Assembly (NCBI GenBank): GCA_024699855.1
Contig: JAMPIQ010000002.1
Coordinates: 3,286,001 to 3,350,000 of the forward strand
Direction of reading: 5' to 3'
Source: Aphelenchoides besseyi
Lineage: Eukaryota > Nematoda > Chromadorea > Rhabditida > Aphelenchoididae
Length of the DNA stretch: 64,000 bases
The notes below the pieces were generated by a model that did not search any database, was not told the DNA's origin, and worked only from the letters and a program-made list of their open reading frames with translations. Positions 21,626 through 34,869 of this stretch are shown here, piece after piece (position 1 is the stretch's first letter; every line of letters starts with the position of its first letter). Made by a program: the position numbers and the translations under genes.

Positions 21626-24478
21626 TCAATCGCCCAAACAGCTGCAGATATTTTCCAAAATTTGAATCCCTTTGCACTTCTCAGGAGCTTTTCGTAGCAT
21701 CGGTTTTGCTACTAAACGTGTGTAGTTGGTCTTGCGGTTGTAAAGTGCACGTGTTCGAAGAATCAAAGGTGTTTCCACCAACTCTCGTTTTCTGTCCGAA
21801 TCGCTTTTTCTTAAGGTTTGTAGTCGAATTAAAACATCGAATTCGATATCAAAAATCTCGTGATTCATCGCCTTGTAAGTGCTCTTCACTTTTTTCGATT
21901 TCTTCTTTAGATCCGAAGCGGAACGGATACCATTACGAGCCAAAGCATTGATAGTGAACGGTTGAAATAACGTGGGTGTTGTCACATCGATTTTCCTTAC
22001 ACAAGTGATCACTGGACGAGTTGAATTTATGTAGGTTTCAAGGTCGATCATCACTTGTTCCTGTAAAATAACTACACATTCCATGGAGAGTCTCACTTTA
22101 ATCTCGTCAGGTACCAACTCGGTATCAACCCGCTGAAGACACGTGCAATGATGATGAACAACTCGTGCATCTGTACACGTGCGATTTCTTGGGATTTTGT
22201 TGAAGAGCGAAACACCGACTGGTCGACGATCTGAATCTTGAAAATTGAGGATCTCCCGCAGCGTTTCGTATATGTCGTAATTGGAGACTAAACGGTTCTG
22301 AAAATCATATCATAGTTTGAACAATTGGATGGTCAACTGACCAAATTGATTCGATATTGTTTCACTTTTTCGGGATAATTCTCATGAAATTTGCGTGGAA
22401 AGTAAATGGAAAAAAATGGCATTCGCTCTTCTATTCGTCCCGAATATGTTTTTTGAATGGAAGACTGCAACTGATTAATTTAGTTTTCTTCTTGTGAAGG
22501 TACCATTCTTTGGCCGTGGTCTCCCATAATAATCATGATTGTATTATCGAATACGCCCTTGTATTGTAAACGGAGAAGTGAGTTGTAGATCCGTTCATCC
22601 AACAGTTCCAAGTAGTTGGCATTATCGTGTGTCAGAGCGGTCAGAAACGAGAAACCGAAATGACAAGTTCGCGCATATTTCGTGGCAAAACAGAAACGTT
22701 TGTGTTTTACTGAGACAGTCGAAGGCAACTTACTTTTCCCACTTTCTTAAGAAGCGGAATTGACCGAGATCGCCGTTCACGCAGATCTTGTCCGTGACGT
22801 TCTTTTTGTATAAGTACATGTAGTAGGGACTGAAAACACTTTGACGGCCATATAGAACTTTACACCTACCGGAAAAAATAGTCAGCTGGTGGTACCTGAT
22901 GTCAATCGGATTAAACGATTAGATCGAACACTCAACTTTAAATCCTTTGATTGGACCATAGTTGTACAATCCTAGAATCGGATGCATGATGTCATCGTTC
23001 CACATGGTTGCACAGCCGCGAAGTTTCATTTGTCTTACGAGCGAATTGGCACTTTCCCAGAAATCGTATGTAACGTGCTTTTTATCAATGATCATATCTT
23101 TGCGTAGCAGTTTGCCATTCCCATAAAACTTCACATCGAAGCTTTTACCGGCCAACAGAGGAGTTAAATTCACGGCCGAATTGTCGTTCACTTTGTTGTA
23201 TCCGTTTAAAACCAAGAATCCATTTTCCCGCATAAACTTGAGTGTCATTGGTGCGTGACGATAAAATTGATTTCGAGATGTCGAATCAAGAACGAGAATT
23301 GAAACCGAAAAGTTTAACGTTTTATCCAATGACGGGGGCTTTAAACGTTCTTTGTAGGGAATGTTCGTGAAGACATCATTAGCAACTAAAACATTTGATA
23401 AGACGATTAGAACTGTTAGATTCGATTACCAGTATGTCCCATCGGATCACGGCATTCGATGTAAAATTGATCCAATTCAACGAAGAAACGGCGATTGACT
23501 GGAACCTAAACATTGATTTCATTTGCACTCCACTGTTTATGTTCACTTCAACTAAATCGCCATCAAATTGATAGTTTTTGTTGTCCGGTTGGAGTGTGCC
23601 AGTGAGTTGTTGGTAATAACATTTGATATTTGTCTTTTGCGAAGATTTAAATCGATGATTGATGAGAATCTCTCCATCCGGCAGTTGTTCCATTATAATC
23701 TCTTGTTTTGGTCTTTTGCATTCACTTTTAACGATGTGTTCAACTGTTGAAGCGAAGTCCGGTTCGTCTAAATCTTCGAATTCGATTTGTTTTGATTAAC
23801 AGTTTACCTTTGATTTGGACAGGGAATCGACAATGGTTATCGAATGGATGGCTGAAAGAGTAGTCGATGTCGTAAATATCTGCGTCAAGATCGTCGGAAA
23901 ATGTTACTCGTGTTTTCGGAACTCGATCTGTAGGTTTCTGTCGTACAGCAACGTAGTTCACAGGTTGCCATTGATCTACGGAGTTGTCGGTTGTTCCATC
24001 GATATGAAGATGTGGATCGATAGACGCATTGACTTCTTTTGACTCGTCCAAATGAACTAAACTGGAGTCAATTTCGATTGAATTTTCAACTCACATTCCA
24101 ACTTCATTTCTTTGAGCGCTCCATGAGGTTGGTCACCATATTTAGATCTCTTAAATTTCTTTACTTTCTGTTCTTCAAAATCATCGCTAGTTTCTGAAAT
24201 TGTTGAAATGATCAGAAAGTTAAAGACCCTGTACTTTTGTTGTTTTCGTCCAAATACTCCAATTCACGTCGCTGGTCATCGATACGTTTTGATTCCTCAC
24301 TTGCTCCGGAGACCTGATTAGCGAAGTACGCGAACTGTTCGCTCGAACGCCAACCGATTCGTCTGTTCATGTTGCTGATGCCGATTTCGTATTGAGCAAA
24401 ATACAAAGTCGAGATGATGATGAACTGTACACCAAGAATACCAAACACGACCACAGAAATGAGATTGCAAGTCGGCAT
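21626..24478 (-). CDS. DUF229 family protein A (alkaline phosphatase/sulfatase-like fold)
   Basis: A type II membrane protein starting MPTCNLISVVVFGILGVQ. After an acidic stalk comes VTFSDDLDADIYDIDYSFSH and DNHCRFPV, the DUF229 N-terminal part. The catalytic-like domain begins with LVLDSTSRNQFYRHAPMTLK (about 23230-23290), continues with GCATMWNDDIM, ATKYARTCHFGFSFLTALTH and the signature MGDHGQRM (about 22510-22525), and ends with NAL-ARNGIRS and CKGIQILENICSCLGD (21626). Introns are mostly 40-45 nt. The intron after GDHGQRM is nearly identical to that of gene B. The conserved Asp/Ser/His residues suggest an active hydrolase; the substrate is unknown for this nematode-expanded family. One intron near 24080-24120 needs a non-consensus donor. 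Confidence 0.8.
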
Positions 24479-24479
24479 T

Positions 24480-25158
24480 TTAGTTTGTTAGTCGAAAACG
24501 ATCTGAAAACTCACAAGCGTGACTTCAAAATACCACGAATTGTGTTTTAATTTGAATCTGATTCCAAAACATTTAAATTCGATAACACGTGGCTTTAGAT
24601 TCCATTTGAATGAAAAGTTCAATTCTTTAACGTGTGGATTTAACAGCAAAGTCGTCCGACGCAAAATTTACTTTGCATTTGATTATCCAGCGATTAACTA
24701 GCAATTTTTATTGGCTTAGCCGAGAGTGCAACTCGATCAAACGGTTGGACGTCGACGTTCCGTAAAAGTGAGAGTTGGCGGCCTTGTAACTCAACACAAC
24801 TTTACGTGGTCGTCCACGTTTTCATCCTCGAAGATGAATACTTGTTGAACACTGTCTATACTTTCTGAGTTGTCGAACACGTTCGAAGTTTTATTTTAAA
24901 CCCCCGTGCTATTCAGGACGGAGAGCGCGGCTGGGTGTCCTACAAAAAAGGACCAGGCACTTAAGCACCTTAAGACTCACTTTTTTAATGGTCACTTTTT
25001 GGTTGTTTATTGTAGAAGATATTTTTGGTCTACAATAAACTGCTTGTAATCGCTGTCTTGTGAACGAAAGTACGCGACAGAGTGTTTTGTTTAGATTAAC
25101 TAATGGCTACTGAATAAGAGTTTATACGAACAAGTACAAAGGCAACTGTTTCATAAGC
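24480..25158. other. Intergenic between DUF229 A and B
   Basis: Leader of gene A and 3' flank of gene B. A GC-richer patch (24900-24960) carries GGACGGAGAGCGCGGCTGGG but no frame or motif. No supported gene. Confidence 0.35.
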
Positions 25159-28111
25159 TCAGCGAGTTTTCAACAGACATTTACACATATCATCAATCAC
25201 AAAAACGTTGATGCACTTTTTTTCGGGATCCAAAAGTAGTGGTTTGGCAATCAGACGAACGTATTTGGTCTCTCGATGGAAAATCATTCGACTTTTTAGA
25301 GCAAAACGTCGCGTTGAAGACTCTCCACCACTCGTTTGGATTTCGAGAGGAACATCGAATTCAACGTCGAAAATCTCATTTTCTGTTGAGTTGTAGAATT
25401 TGCCTTCTTTTATTCTCTTCTCCCACCTAAATAACTCTTTTAGAATACAAATCTGTTTGACAACTTTCATGTCCGGTGTTCGAATGCCCAAGCGAACCAT
25501 CGCATTGATCGTGTATGGAGTATAAGTCTTCGGAGGTTCAATTCGTGCCGATTCAACACACTCCAACCTTTTGGTTTTGTAGTCCACGTATTTGCTGAGC
25601 TCGTTGAACATTTTTTCCTGAAACTCCACATTAACTCTCATATCCACTTGACTTTACTTTTGTCTCATTGGGAATCAGCGATTCGGACAGCGGTTCTTGA
25701 CAAGTGCAGTGCTGATGCACGACCCGTGTATCATTGCAAAGACGATCTTTCGGAATTTCATGGAAAAGCGATTTACCAACAGGTTGACGTTTTGGGTCGT
25801 TAAAACCAAGCAACTCGCGAAATGTCTCGTGCATATCGTAATTCGATAAAAAGCGATTCTTATTGACTATGAAATTGCGCAGCTTCTCAGGATAAGCTTT
25901 ACGAAACTTCTCAGGAAAATATACTCCCATTAATGGCATTCGTTCTTCTATCCGTCCCGAATAAGTGTGTTGAACTTCTGACTGCAACTGGTTAATTTAG
26001 TTTTCTTCTTGTGAAGGTACCATTCTTTGGCCGTGGTCTCCCATAATAATCATGATTGTATTATCGAATACGCCCTTGTATTTCATTCGAAGTAACGCGT
26101 CGTACATTGCTTGATCCAATAATTCAACGGCATTAGCGTTGTCGTGTGTCAGAGCTGTCAGGAAAGTAAAAGCAAAATGACATTCCCGAGCGTATTTTGT
26201 TGAGAATCTGAAAAGATTAAACAATAAAAGAGACCTGTTAGACTCACCGCTCCCAAATTCCCAACATTCTTCTTGTAATCAGATGTCCGTTAACACATGC
26301 TTTTCGAGCATCTTGTTTCTGATATAAATACTCGTAATATGGTCTGCAAGAATCGTTATCAATAAGAACTGTGTTGTTACCTATAATGATAATCAGCCAC
26401 AGGTTTATAGAACCCTTTGAATTGGTCGTAGTTAAGTAATCTATAATTAGTAGCCAAAGCGTTTGATTGCAAACAAAATCACTGGTTACCCTAATTTCGG
26501 TACCATAATCTAAAATAGCTTATTACTGAAATTCTATAGCACATTTACATCATCGTTCCACAGAGTCGCGCACCCACGTTCTTTCATCAACTTGGTGAGC
26601 ATATTAGCATGTTTCCAAACGTCGTCTTTGATCATTTCGGGTGTCAAATGCATGTCCGGACGAATCAAATGCTCGATTCCGTGCTTCTTCAGATCAAACG
26701 TCTTTCCAGCCAACAACGGTAACAAATTGACTGCCGAGTTGTCGGCGACCTAAAAAATGTGTTTCAACATCTACACATTTATTAAAGACCTTATTGTAGC
26801 CGTGAAGAATCTGGAATCCTTGTTCTTTCATGAACTTTAACGTCTAAACTTTTAAAATAGGTTTGGATTCAGGTACAAAAACAAACCTGTGGAGCATGTC
26901 GTACAAATTGATTTCGTGAATTCGAGTCCAAAATAAGCAGAGCAACAGAGAAATTCAAAGTTCCGTCCAATTGGGGTGGATGTAAACGTTCTTTGTAGGG
27001 CACGTTAGTGAATGCATCCTCAAAAACTGAAATTCATGAGCAAGTTAACAAACAACAAAAACGAAACAACCAATTTTTCCATTCGGATCTTTGCATTGAA
27101 CGTGAAATTGATCTTTTTCCACGTAAATTCGCTTGTTGAATGGTAACTAAACGGACAGGTAGTTAGTCGGCCAAATCATGCATTTACCTTAATGAAATCG
27201 CCAACAAAGTTTAATTGAATGTTTTTGGGTCGCAGAGCTCCGGACAACTCTTGAGCATAACAAGTAAAATTCTTGGAAGCTTTCGACATGAAACGGCGAC
27301 CGACGAGAATCTCGCCGGTATGCAACTGAAAGCCTCAGAATGCAAAGACTACCAACAGCTTTAACTTACTTGTTCAACGAGAATTGGCTTTTTAGATGGT
27401 GTACAATCAGCTTCAACATAATGTTCAACAGCGGGAAGCAAATCCGGCTCATCTGAACACGAGAATAAAACAGTTAAATAAAACCTTTTTACCTTTGATT
27501 AAAATCGGAAATCGACATTTGTTATCCATGGGATGGCTAAGCGAATAGTCAACAGAATAGATGTCAGCATTCAGTTCATCGGAAAACGTAATCTTTTCTT
27601 TGGGAACTCGGTAGTGTTCTTCGGGATCACGTAACCAGAGATTTGGAGCTTCTTTTTGAGCTGTTTCCTCGTCAACTCGTCCGTCTTCGTGTTTACTGCC
27701 AGAATCAGGCTCGGGATTTGCTTGCTTCGACTTGTCCAAGTGTTCTAAAACAGACTGACAAGTCCAAAAACTTCCATACTGTTTACCTTCAGCTACTTGA
27801 TTGCTATCCGCATTTTGCTCCAACTCTTCTTTCTCGTCGTTGTTTTGTTCGCTTTCCAGAGAGTTCGTCTGACCGTCCACCGATTTGACGTTTTTGATTA
27901 GATTAGTCATCACTTTCTTTTTATCGAAGTTTGTGAGTTGAAAATTCGAGGTTCTTCCTTGACTAATGATAATCGAGTAGTTGGAGAGGTAGAGCATCGT
28001 CAGAACGAAGGCTTGAGCACACAAAATGATTATAGCAACCTGGAAACGAAGACGCAATTTCAGACGTCCATTTAGAACCAATTTCAACATCCTGCTCAAA
28101 TGATCGAACAC
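25159..28111 (-). CDS. DUF229 family protein B (alkaline phosphatase/sulfatase-like fold)
   Basis: Tandem paralogue of gene A. It starts MFDHLSRMLKLVLNGRLKLR with an anchor (VAIIILCAQAFVLTMLYL), followed by a long acidic, Glu/Gln-rich stalk and ITFSDELNADIYSVDYSLSH. The core has LLILDSNSRNQFVRHAP, GCATLWNDD then LLNYDQFKGFYKPVADYHYR, the metal-site box with FLTALTHDNAN and IMGDHGQRM (about 26025-26045), and a C-terminal part with NAMVRLGIRTPDM and KKCINVFVIDDMCKCL. All junctions checked keep frame with 40-50-nt introns. It aligns with A along its whole length; both should sit at the secretory membrane facing outward. Probably functional; the substrate is unknown. Confidence 0.8.
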
Positions 28112-29864
28112 AAATTTGCGGTTGAATTAACAAACTCATTGAGAAGAAGATTGTTTTTAGTAGACAGACATTTTGGACACAAAAATAGAAATCTAGACGA
28201 ACTGAACAGTTTGTTTCCAACTGCTATTGCGTGTCATTTGCGGATTATCCAAAAATTGATCCCCGAGTTTGAGAGTATTTACCAAAATGCGTTCAAATGC
28301 AATCAAAATGTTCAATAAGAACTGACGTTAGACCTTATTTTCAAAGCTCATAAACGACTTACCCACGTGATCATGGTTCTTTCGTTACGAAACAACATGC
28401 TTGTTCGCATATTTCACTTTCTCAAGAAGTTAAAAACTACTCAATCCTTTTGATGAATCGATTTCCAAGCTAAAAGCATTTGAACGTTCTTTTGTTTTGG
28501 AATACAAACCTCAACAAACTGTCCGAACGGGTTGTTTCATTCGTAGGTTGGCTACTTGAATGATGTTCAAAAAGTGTTAATAAGCAAATACAAATCTGAA
28601 TATACAAAAGAGAGATGAGAGTTGTCGGATTCTTGAAACTTTGTGACCTCCAATATGATAACAAAAAAGCAATCGAATTTGGTCAAACGTTGAGGGTTGG
28701 TGTTGAACGTAAAAATGTTAATCCCGAATGTATTGACGTACGAATCAAACGTAGTCTTTTGATTCCTCACTTGAACCGTTTAAGTTTGAATTCTTACAAA
28801 TCCTGAACTTACACCCCACACTGTTGACTTGGTTATGATTTTGTTTGAAATCCGAACAAACTGCAAATCGTTTTTGTTGTTTTATCGATTGTATGTTTCT
28901 CCACGTCGATTGTGTTGGCAAAAGGCGAGTGATTTGACACGTGAACGATCTTTCTGATCAACATGCTAATCCAACCACCACTTCCACGACTTCAGTCGAC
29001 CGATCAGCAACGGAAGTCGACTACCTCAACGGTCTGGTTTTCGTAGACCGACAATTAAACGCGGTGTTTTAATTGATGTGCGTTTTGTCATTTACACTCA
29101 AACACTGAACAAATCAACTTCAGATTGACGGAAGTCATTGGCGCACTATTAACGTAGTCGAGAACAGATACCAAATCAATCGCTCATTGAAAGTGAAAAC
29201 GATGATGCCGATGACCTAAATTCTTGTCGAATATTTCAAGTTCACAATCAACTAGATCAAACAGTTTTCATCGAAAACAAAGAAACCAGATGTAATCGTA
29301 TTTCTTATTAATTAAACAAGGAACTGAATGTAGTTTAGTTTTTCATTGCTGATCGAACATTCAACTGATTTCGCTCGTAATTCGATTACTTTAGCGGTCA
29401 GAAGAGATTGACTACGCAAACGCATACATCAGATTTCTGTCGAAATTGCATCGTCGAACACCAGTGATCTTAGTTTTTTGAGCCGCTTCTATCGCGCGAC
29501 AATGTTGATTAAGTGGTTTTTTCGATTGATCGAAAACTCCACACTTCCTTCAACCGGAATTCGAACGGATCACAATGAAAAGCGTAGAATCGGGTCTGTC
29601 AAACTTTTTCTTGTGATGCAACGGACAACCGAAAGATCAACAAACGGAACCCCTTACATGAATGATAAGGAAACTGTCTTTCGACATCTCAACGACATTC
29701 GATTGAGCGGTCAGTGGGCAGATTGTTTGCAACGAAGCACAAACACACAAAGTCTTCTAGTAGCTCGGAGTTGTTGGGATCAGTTTGGAAGGCTAGTCAA
29801 TTGAAGGTCGAACTTCGATAGTTGTCATTCCTATTATACTGGAACTGCAATTCAACTATTAACG
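28112..29864. other. Gene-free 1.7-kb interval
   Basis: No supported gene. A plus-strand frame at about 28940-29070 is briefly codon-like (SATEVDYLNGLVFVDRQLNA) and one at 29478-29804 is open, but neither has a start, splice signal or motif that convinces. Confidence 0.4.
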
Positions 29865-31212
29865 ATGCAAATTTTTTGGCTTCTATTTGCGTTTATGATT
29901 TCAATTCCGTTGGTCGATGGCTGTTTTCGTGCGGCAACACCATCGCAAACGACAAGTAAATCCAAGAAGATTATTTCTTATCCTCTTTCGAATTTAGCTC
30001 AGGCACCGGTGACCACAACAATTCCAATCACTACAACAACTGTTCCAGTAACAACCACTAGTATGTATTTCTCATATCTGAGTTTAAATTTGTTTCTTCA
30101 GCGCCCACTGTTACTACGACTACTGCGACCACTACGACCACTCCAACGACTTCAACGTCAACAACAACTACGACAAGTGAGTATCTAAGTTTTCAATGTG
30201 AAACTTTTCTTTCAAACATTGTGGTTCCTCTAATTGACGTGCATCTAACAAGACAATTGAACCTTAGAAGCTAATGCACGTCGTTTAGAATAACTAAAAG
30301 TGTTTGATTAAAAGCTTTTTAAACTTTAATTTGATTGGAATCTTTTTCAGCGACCACCACAACGACCACCGTAAGTTTCTGTAAAATTGACGGTAAGATC
30401 GAACATCAAGGGCGCAGCAAAACGCACTTTTGACGCCGTTTCCTACTTGATTCTAAACGCTTTTTTGCTCGATTTTAAAGATCTTTCTATTGAGTTTTTT
30501 TGTAAAATCCAATTCAGACTACAACTACTACGCTTCCTCCTTGTACGGCGCCAGACAATAGTGCAGGAATTACGATCGATACAGGAACCTCAACACGAAA
30601 CACCGGATTGGAGCAACAGGCTAATGGTAAACACAATATTCGACTGAACAAATGAATGAATTTCCTTGACATTAATTGGAATTTTCAGCTCATTGTACTT
30701 CATGCGATGCTGGAAATCGTAATTGGTATACGAGTGCCACAACTTCAGATCCACAAGAGGCTCAAGGAAATGCAGAAGTTGCGATTACGACCGACTGCAG
30801 TTCAGAAAATTTGTGTGTTTGTAATGCCGGCGGAAGTGTTTGCTGTCAACCGTCAAGCGCAGCTACTGTTCCCGATTCTGTACAAATGATTCCGTTATGT
30901 CAGGGTGGAAGTGAGTTCTCATTTTTAAAGTTCTCAATTGATCTTTCCAGCTTGTCAAATGAACGCGTTTTTGTCCGGAAACGACGACGCGGGGCTGACG
31001 TGCACAGATATGTCCATGTTTACCGTTGCAAATCAATTCAACGCGGACGGCAGCGCCAAACCGATGAATACTGCTGCGTACTTTCCTGCTGACTCGGTTT
31101 CTTGTAATGGTTGCAGTGCGATTATGAACGGTAGAGCAATGAAGTTGTCCACTAACAAGAAGTTGTTTTAGATATGTGCAACGGACCGAATATGCCGGGA
31201 CCAGCTGCTTAA
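29865..31212 (+). CDS. Secreted Thr-rich, Cys-rich protein (C6/DUF281-like)
   Basis: Eight exons (29865-29955, 29998-30060, 30102-30176, 30351-30370, 30518-30626, 30689-30910, 30951-31130, 31172-31212) join into 266 residues. The signal peptide is MQIFWLLFAFMISIPLVDG followed by CFRAATPSQTT. A mucin-like Thr/Pro tract spans several tiny exons. The C-terminal half has CTSCDAGNRNWYTS, CSSENLCVCNAGGSVCCQPS, LCQGG, CQMNAFLSGNDDAGLTC and CNGCSAIMN. This layout (CFR start, Thr tract, Cys-rich domain) resembles nematode C6/DUF281 proteins, though the Cys spacing is not an exact match. Likely a secreted or surface mucin-like protein. Confidence 0.65.
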
Positions 31213-31443
31213 GAATATTGTTAATAACAAAACTAATAATAATAATTTGGTTGATCTCTTAGTCACGATTTACATTCCGTTAGTTTTCTGGTAATAGATT
31301 GTTATCTTTTCATTCTCATAGTTGGCTTCCGTCCATTGCATTTTCTTGCATTCTGACGATTCCAATAAACTGTTTATTAAGCCTTTGTTTTTGTACTTTA
31401 TCCAATTCAAAAAGTCGATACAAAGCATTTCATTCGACACAAA

Positions 31444-32325
31444 TCAACACAATCGACACGTTTTTGCACAAATCAAACGACGTAGATTAACCGGATATTC
31501 GCCATTTTCTTTGCAAAATCCTTTGGTTTTCATTATCGGACATCTGAAATCGAAGATTGAAGTTGTTGCTTGATAATCGACTTACTTTCTTATTGCGTCT
31601 TTACATGGAACCTCTTTTGGCCAACACCATCCTGTAAATTTGTTGATACAATCATGGACTTTGACGATAATTAACTCACCACAAGTTCGTTGGCATCGAG
31701 TTTTAAGGTCTTTGTTTCCGGTCGAAAGAGACATACAATGCGAACGTAGAGTTTTGCAATTCTTCGCAACGTCACGACAAACCATCGGTGTCGACGTTGT
31801 TGTGGTGATTTTTGCATGATGAGTGATCGATTGAATTGGAAGATGGGTTGAAATCTGAGTTGTGGCTTGTGTTGTTAGGACAGTCTTTTCCATAATAGTT
31901 GTTGTGATAGCATCGGTTGTCAACACGGTCGTAGTGCTAGTTGTCGTTTCTTCTGCTACTGGAGGTGGTGGCTCTGTTGTTGTTGTTGTGGATGTGGTTT
32001 CTTCAGGAACAACAACGGGCATCGTTGTTGTTGAAGTCGTTGCTTCGACAGCAGAATCCGTTGTCTCCTTTTCTTCTTTGGTTTTCTCCGTAGTCATTAC
32101 TTCCACTTCTTCTTTCTTGTCTTCACTACCCTCTTCAACGGGACTTGCCGTCGGCATTGCACTTCCTTCGTTCGGCGTTATTTCGGTTGTCGTTTCAGAA
32201 TCCGTGACATTCGGAAGCAAATTGCTGAACTCGGCCGCAACCTCCGATTCTTCTTCTTCATCGCTCCAAACTGTGTTTGTCATAAGGAAAAAGAAAACGA
32301 CAATAGAAGTGAAGTAAAAAGCCAT
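31444..32325 (-). CDS. Mucin-like protein with two C-terminal ShKT domains
   Basis: Three exons: 31680-32325, 31586-31631 and 31444-31543 (introns 48 and 42 nt), 263 residues. The start at 32325 gives the signal peptide MAFYFTSIVVFFFLMTNTVW; an upstream in-frame Met at 32403 is less likely. A long acidic, then Thr-rich region (about 20-180) is typical of O-glycosylated mucin stalks. ShKT domain 1 runs CRDVAKNCKTLRSHC to RCQRTCG. Domain 2 is built from the last two exons, WCWPKEVPCKDAIRK through GFCKENG to CAKTCRLC. ShKT modules bind potassium channels in toxins and occur widely in nematode secreted and surface proteins and astacins. No enzyme domain here, so a surface-coat or signalling role is inferred. 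Confidence 0.75.
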
Positions 32326-32648
32326 TACAAAAAAATACGTGAGTGGACTTGTTTTCGAATAAAATGAACTTAAAGCAAATGGCAGGCTGGAAGTTGAATA
32401 CACGAAACAACTACTGATCGGTCTGGAAATCTTTAGTCAAATGTCAAGTTTTGATTCGACAAGCTGCATCTGCTCAAATAGAAAACCAAGTGCATTTCAG
32501 TGACCAGCGAAATTATGTTGCAGGCAACAGAAGAATAGTCCACTAGCGGCCAGATCGAGTTTAACAAATTTGTTTGCATTTTCCTTATTTTAAAACATGT
32601 CCACTTGGTGTACACAAACGCGTACAAATTGCGCAAATCGTTTTATTT

Positions 32649-34664
32649 TCAGATTTGAAAACTTCTAGTTACACTGATTGACGTTACAGTTTCCATCGGG
32701 TTGATTTGAGTTTTATCGGAAGAGCCAGCGGTTGTCTTGTCGTTCCGTTTTGCTTCTTGTAACAATCGTGGATTTGTGATCTTCGTATTGGGAGCACAAG
32801 CACAAATGTGGTCCAAAATCTTAACCGAACATTCTTCATCGATCGGTTTGTCCAGATTTTCATTAACAACCCATGGCTTGGCGACCGTATACAATTGTCC
32901 GGTCACTCGATTCAAGTGAATTCGTGTGCGAATCGAAAGTGTTTCGTCTTCTGAATCTTCAGACGACCAACGCAAATGAACGGGAGTTTCCATTTCGAGT
33001 TCCGTAATTTCGTTCTCATTGGCGTTCTCTGAGTTTTCGTTCGCTAAAAACAAAAACCTTTCGGCCATCACAGTGAATCCGTTTCTTGCAATCGCCGAAA
33101 TCGTAAACGGCAGATAAGCACGTGGTTCAGCAATCCGATAGCTAAAAATACACGGAAGCTCATGAAGAGCCTCGTGAACTTGAGTTCTCATCAGAGCTCG
33201 AGCTTCAAACTGAAAACTTTTCTTCGGTTATCAGCTCAACTTTATCCCAACCTTGTGGGTTTCGTTTAGAATCGTTGTGCCCATTCGTTCCATACACATG
33301 CAAAATTGAGGCGGAATTCGAGCTTGTTGACAAGTTCGTGTTCTGCTGATTAAATCAAACAACGAACTTCCAACTTCTTTGTTCGATGTCTTTGGACTAG
33401 TCATGTCGTGTAATGTTCTGTAAATATCGAAGCTGGATACCAACCGATTCTAAATGAACTCACTTGTAATTCTAAGCCTTAAACACTCACCGTGTTAGTA
33501 CGTAGATTTCCAAACTTCTTCGGATTTGCTTTTCGATATTTTGGTGGAATATAAATTGAGAGAATTGGCATTCGCTCTTCAATACGACCGATGTAGGTCT
33601 CTTGAATGGATGACTGAAAGTACGAAATAGAATGTTTGAATTTAGAATTTAACTCTTCGTTGTCCCGAATCGCTCACTATAACAATTGCCGTGTTATCCA
33701 ACGCTCCAATGTCTTTCATTCGTTCCAACACGTCGGCCAACGGTTGGTCTAAAAGCTCCAAGTTGTTCGGATTGTCGTATGTAAGAGCGGAGATTGAGTT
33801 AAAGGAAATATGGCATTTTTCCGCGTATTTTGTCGTAAATCTGCAAATCTCATGAACATACACGTGATCGAAACTGACCTCTCGAAGATGTTTAGAAACC
33901 TTGAAGTTACAAACTCGCCATTAACACACAACTTTCGTTTCAAAATGTTCTGATACAAATACTCGTAGTAGGGTCTAATCACTAGCTATTCGCAAACTCT
34001 GTATATTCTAAGTTACCTGAAATAATAATCAGCAGGTGTTTGATTGAACATGTTGAACGGTTCTAATTGGAACAAACCGCCTCCTGTCATTCCAACATCG
34101 TCGTTCCACATCGACACACAACCACGATCTACACACATTATTATCCTTCAGCTATCATTTGTTGAAACCTTTGAATTGTCTGATTAAGGAGTTTGAATAA
34201 GCCGAAACATCGTCGGGGCTGTGTTTCTTGTTCTCAACAACTGACGGATTGCCGTGTTTCTCTGAATCGTAAACTTTTCCAGATAAAATTGCCAACAAAT
34301 TTGTGTCCGTATCGTCGGCTAACTGTAATTCTAAGATAAGTGCCATCAACAAATCGCAATTTTCAACCTTCGTGTAACCGTTGAAGTTTTGAAAGTCGTT
34401 TTGTCGCATTACTTTCAACGTGAAAAACATGTGACGGAGGAACTGAGCTCTCGACACGCTGTTCAGCATCAGAATTGCGACGTTCAGTTGATTTGGTTGT
34501 ACGGAAAGCGGAGGATTGAGTTTTGGCTTCGAAGAAATGAATGTAAATGCATCGTGGAAAACTGAACGATTTGAAATGATTTTTAACTAATACCTTTTTT
34601 TAAATGTTTCAAAACTGATTTGGCATTCTGTTGTGTAATGTAAATCGATCAGCGCATTTAGTCC
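32649..34664 (-). CDS. DUF229 family protein C, predicted inactive; 5' exons missing
   Basis: The exon chain reads from about 34664 (LIDLHYTTECQISFETF) through LNSVSRAQFLRHMFFTLKVM, ADDTDTNLLAILSGKVYD, GCVSMWNDDVG, ALTYDNPNNLELLDQ and IVSDSGQRR to FTISAIARNGF and CSVKILDHICAC, ending in a Ser/Thr-rich tail at 32649. Frame holds across the junctions I checked. Compared with A and B the LDS box is LNS, THD is TYD and GDHG is SDSG, so three residues expected at the metal or nucleophile site are replaced. No anchor or stalk exons join upstream: the frame before 34664 is closed by a TAG. It is either a pseudoenzyme with an unfound 5' end or a young pseudogene. Confidence 0.6.
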
Positions 34665-34869
34665 CTACAATGATTGGAACATTCCTGCTTCGATTCGACG
34701 AATTTCTTGTCCTGAACGCGTTTTTATTTCAATGCATAAATGTTTGATTTTGTTGACGCTTTCCGAACTGTGATTGGACACTCAAAATTTTCCTTTGAGT
34801 TGCTACAGAAAATTGAGTCTGAGGTTTAATAATTGGCATCTTATTGGTTTTAAGGCACGCAATAATACC

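Noticed and set aside
28940..29070. Short codon-like plus-strand segment
   Set aside because: About 40 codons without start, splice sites or homology.
31862..32317. Plus-strand 151-codon frame rich in Val and Ser
   Set aside because: It is the antisense shadow of the Thr-rich mucin/ShKT gene, whose ACC/ACA codons read as Val/Cys in reverse.
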